Positions 61,081-64,000 of a DNA stretch of 64,000 nt are shown piece after piece. A model generated the notes under the pieces. The model saw nothing but the letters and a program-made list of their open reading frames with translations. It was not told the DNA's origin and did not search any database. Both the position numbers and the translations under genes were made by a program. Origin of the DNA: Dipteris shenzhenensis. Its lineage: Eukaryota > Polypodiophyta > Polypodiopsida > Gleicheniales. Where the stretch lies: NCBI GenBank assembly GCA_047967505.1, contig CM106538.1, one strand, 5' to 3'. Each line of letters begins with the position of its first letter. The stretch's first letter is position 1.

Positions 61081-61236
61081 GTCATGAGTCGTTCCAGATT
61101 GCAATATTAGTTGGCCACCTTCAGGGAGTCTAAACTTAGTCACAGTAGAGTTTATGTCATCTGTCAGGAGTCGTTCCAGATTGCACTATTAGTTGGCCAT
61201 CTTCGGGAGGTCTTAACTTAGATGCAGTAGAGTCTA
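61081..61236 (+). repeat. Two-copy tandem duplication in WDR12 intron
   Basis: Two units of about 75 bp sharing GAGTCGTTCCAGATTGCA and ATTAGTTGGCCA, with several differences. The rest of 60,631-61,430 shows no element or exon I can recognise. Confidence 0.8.
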
Positions 61237-61739
61237 ATGTTCTAGAGCCGACTATCAGGATTAAAAATTCACATTGTAGCAAGCCGAAACATATATTTGG
61301 TGTTGATTGATTTCCTCTCAGCCAGTACACAATTCATTCAAACATCTTTGATAAAGCTTATTATGATATTTTGGATCAAGCATGCTGAAGAGACACAAGG
61401 GGTATGCTCATGAAGATGGGTTGAAATGAGGGATTGATGCCAAGAGAAGCCAATGCCGCCCAGCTCCTGCGAGCTCCCTCCCCCTTCGTTCCCCGTCTAC
61501 CCCCCCTCGCTTACTGCGCGGCCCTCCCTCTCCCTCCGTCAGCTGCTGCCGCGCAGCCAGCCGCCCCCCTCTCTGCCACGCTCCTCCTCTCCGCCACGCT
61601 CCCTCTCTCTCAGCCTCTGCTCCTCCGCCCGTCGCTCCTCCCCTCTCCTCGCCACGCTCCTTCTCCCCGCTCCGCCTCGTTCCTCTCCACTCCGCTCCGC
61701 TCACCCCACCCCATCCCACCTCGACCCGCTCCGCTCCAC

Positions 61740-62030
61740 TCAGCCCACCCGCTCCGCTCACCTCACCCCTCTCCACTCACCTCACCCCGCTCCGCTCCGC
61801 TCACCTCACCTCACCCCGCCTCGCACCGCTCCGCTCCGCTCACCTCACCTCACCTCACCTCACCTCACCGCTCACCTCACCTCACCTCACCTCACCTCAC
61901 CTCACCTCACCTCACCGCTCCGCTCTGCTCACCTCACCTCACCTCACCTCACCTCACCGCTCCGCTCCGCTCACCTCACCTCACCTCACCGCACCTCACC
62001 CCGCTCCGCTCCGCTCACCTCACCGCCCCC
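61740..62030 (+). repeat. (CTCAC)n array in LINE-E leader
   Basis: Blocks of CTCAC pentamers separated by CGCTCCGCTCCG spacers, repeated several times. The strand is nearly pure C/T/A. It occupies the position where L1 promoters lie. Confidence 0.88.
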
Positions 62031-62165
62031 TCTCTTTCTCCTCCTATTCCCCCGCCACCCCGTTAGTCCCCACCCACCTTCTTCCCCCCCCCGCTTCCCC
62101 ATACCTCTCCCCTTCCTCTTCTTTTCCCTTCACCCACCTCGGGAGTTCGCAGTTAGTCAAGCGAT

Positions 62166-63968
62166 ATGGCGGCTACGTGCCCGGAACCGGTGGCCCAGAC
62201 GGACCCCCCCCCTCCACCAGCCTATCGCGTTACATTGACAGAGCACCAGGTCTCCTTGGTGAAGCAGGCCGCTACGGACTTCTCCCAGACATCAGTTTAT
62301 GGGAGGGTCATTAGCTACTCCCCTTCACGAGCAGACATCAGGGACTGGTTGCAGTCCACCCTCTATCTCGAGGACAGTCACATTGAGGAGGTTGCACTCA
62401 TGGGACGTGGCATTTTCTGGCTTAAGCTCTCCTCAGCACAGCCTGCGAGCGACATGGTCAGGCGATCCCCTACTTCTATGGGTGGGAAGATCATCCTCAT
62501 GGTCCCTTGGTACAGGGGATTCAGTGTAGCGGACTTCGATGCCCGCTTTCGTATTCCTCGACACCCAGTTACCCTTATCTTCCCAGGTCTCGCAACCGAG
62601 CTTCGCCCGATCATCAAGGACCTGGGGGCGCACTTTGGTTGGCCTATGCAGGACACCTACGTTGATGCGGCGGCAGCCCAAGGGGTGCCACGTGTCAGAG
62701 TGGCAGTCCTTGATCCACAGAGCATCCCCTCGGAGTTCGAGATAGAGACAGACACAGGTGTGGTGACGCAGCGCATTCTGGTCACTGGTCGCCCAAACCA
62801 GTGTCTGAGATGCCATGGCTTCGGGCACCAGGCTCGCTCATGTCCTCGCTTCACGGGTACAGACCCTCAGAAGACCCCCGTTCAGGCAGCTCAGGCAGGC
62901 CCCAAAAAACCTTCCCAGCCACAGCAAGAGCCCCCTCAGATGATCCCTACTCATCAGCAGCCCGGTAAGGGGAAGGAGAAGGGAAAGGAGAAGGTAAGCC
63001 AGCCTCCCCCTCATCCTTCACCCCGCCCTCCCCCCCCTCCCCCCTCCTCCTCGATTCTCCGACCCCTACCCCCTCCAGGATCCCCCCCCGCACCAGTGGT
63101 TTCCGCGCCACTCTCTTCCTCGAGCATGATCTAGAAGGAATCCCCCCCTCCACCTGCGCCACCTGCAGCCCCGAAGCCAGCACAGACCTCACCCTCGTCT
63201 ATCCCTCCGGGCCCGACGGCGGGGATAGGCCCTTCCCCACAGGTGGCCAGCACCCCTCCCTCCGGTTCAGACTCCTCATCTTCGTTCCCAAGCCCAAGGG
63301 CTGCTCCTAGAGCTCTTCCATTGGAGTTTTACCGAGCAGGTCCTTGGGACTACTTGGATGCAGCGGGTATTGGCTCCTTTCCCGCATGCCTAGACATCAG
63401 CATCTTCTTCCTCCGCAAGGGAGCGGAGGGTAAGGTGTCCATTCTGGCTCCACACGATGGTCCTAGCTATTCCTTCACTATCTCCAGTGAAGGGAATGAG
63501 CAATGGATGAATGAAAATGTTTGGGAGATGATACGAGACCAGACCCAGGAGCAGGTGCAGGACTAGATTGGTAGCAGAGCAGCGGAGCTTCTTCAACAGC
63601 AGTGGCAGGACGGTGATGTTCGTCTGCGTTGGCGCCACAGCGCCAAACGTTTCCGACTCTTGGTCATTATTAGACCACCGCTGGAGTGGGCCTACGTGGA
63701 AGGGCTTTGCCCCTGGAGGACTTGAGAGGTTGCGAGCTTCTACAACATTTCCTTGGCAGAGGCGTCGAGCTAGTTAGAGAGAGCTTACCACCACGGGACG
63801 AAGGGTCTTTCCCCTCTGCTGAAGGTTTTAGAGGATGGGTCCGATGATCCGACCTCTCCTTCGAAACCTTCACAGAAGCGCCTTCGTCTCCACACAGGAC
63901 ATCCTCCGACCACTTCGACTTCGACCGCAAGCAGACAGCTGTTTGTGGCCCACCTTCCCTCCTCATGA
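62166..63968 (+). pseudogene. LINE-E ORF1 (DUF4283, CCHC) with four in-frame stops
   Basis: Begins MAATCPEPVAQT at 62,166. DUF4283-like region about residues 40-170 (MGRGIFWLKLSSAQPASDMV, KIILMVPWYRGF). Knuckle CLRCHGFGHQARSC at about 213-226. A Pro/Lys-rich stretch follows, then a globular C-terminal part (PLEFYRAGPWDYLDAAGIGS). The frame is interrupted by TAG at 63,132 and 63,564, TGA at 63,723 and TAG at 63,771. It keeps phase to a TGA at 63,966 that overlaps the ORF2 start. The undamaged protein would be 600 residues. The first 322 codons are open and contain both nucleic-acid-binding modules. Confidence 0.85.
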
Positions 63969-64000
63969 GTTTACGCATTATCTCTTGGAACGTTAACGGG
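63965..64000 (+). CDS. LINE-E ORF2 start (endonuclease-RT), cut by window edge
   Basis: ATG at 63,965 reads MSLRIISWNVNG, the typical N-terminus of an L1 apurinic endonuclease (WNVNG). Only 12 codons are in the window. The ATG overlaps the ORF1 stop as ATGA, which decides the start. Confidence 0.8.
   Translation, partial: MSLRIISWNVNG

Larger units (their letters stand above)
61440..64000 (+). mobile_element. LINE-E, L1-like, 5' end through ORF2 start
   Basis: C-rich leader with a CTCAC array, ORF1 (DUF4283 and CCHC) and the first 12 codons of ORF2. It runs off the window. The 5' edge is approximate. It sits in the sense orientation in the intron after WDR12 exon 11. It belongs to the same broad family as LINE-A, judged by ORF1 tail and ORF2 start. 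Confidence 0.8.

Noticed and set aside
60631-61430. Last WDR12 exon in this interval
   Set aside because: No frame after an AG acceptor gives the expected final WD40 strands; the frame after exon 11 stops shortly.
61408-62238. Long frames through the LINE-E leader on both strands
   Set aside because: They are translations of the CTCAC array and C-rich leader; ORF1 starts at 62,166 in another frame and has real domains.

Overview
The window is nuclear DNA of a land plant with a large, retroelement-rich genome. A fern or other seed-free plant is my guess from the character of the elements; the sequence does not prove it. About nine tenths of the window is retrotransposon sequence at several nesting levels. 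No bacterial operon, rRNA, tRNA or CRISPR is visible.

One host gene threads through it on the + strand: a WDR12/YTM1-type ribosome-biogenesis gene (NLE domain plus WD40 repeats). Eleven exons between 11,526 and 60,630 join in frame with GT/AG junctions throughout. Its first exon(s) and last WD40 exon(s) are not in the window. Introns are of two kinds: short (78 to 198 bp), or more than 13 kb and packed with retroelements (11,920-28,389; 29,106-42,133; 42,514-60,198; and the two cut by the window edges).

Layout: 1-1,039 and 7,354-8,470 is a LINE (-) split by Copia-1 (1,040-7,353, +, TSD CCATT). 8,530-11,350 holds Copia, Ty3, LTR and LINE scraps. WDR12 exons 1-2 lie at 11.5-11.9 kb. A degenerate Ty3/gypsy chromovirus (-) spans 12,429-19,916, its 5' end tandemly duplicated. 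Copia-2 (20,458-28,126, +, TSD ACTAC) is a sister of Copia-1. WDR12 exons 3-6 lie at 28.4-29.1 kb. A gag-bearing non-autonomous LTR element (29,636-39,783, -) is split by Copia-3 (30,789-36,828, -, TSD CATCC), which is intact and has two LTRs in tandem at its 3' end. WDR12 exons 7-8 lie at 42.1-42.5 kb. LINE pieces fill 43.1-48.6 kb. Copia-G (48,611-54,832, +) carries in its leader a segment with an intact 639-codon DUF4283/zinc-knuckle ORF (-). LINE-D (54,833-59,527, +) is split by a second gag-only LTR element (54,966-57,994, -, TSD AGGAT). WDR12 exons 9-11 lie at 60.2-60.6 kb. LINE-E (from about 61,430, +) runs off the right edge just after its ORF2 start.

The most unusual signal is a GTAC-centred repeat (GTACGG, GTACAG, CGTACG). 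It fills the untranslated leaders of several Copia families and reappears inside the 639-codon ORF, where it is translated as Val-Gln/Val-Arg repeats.
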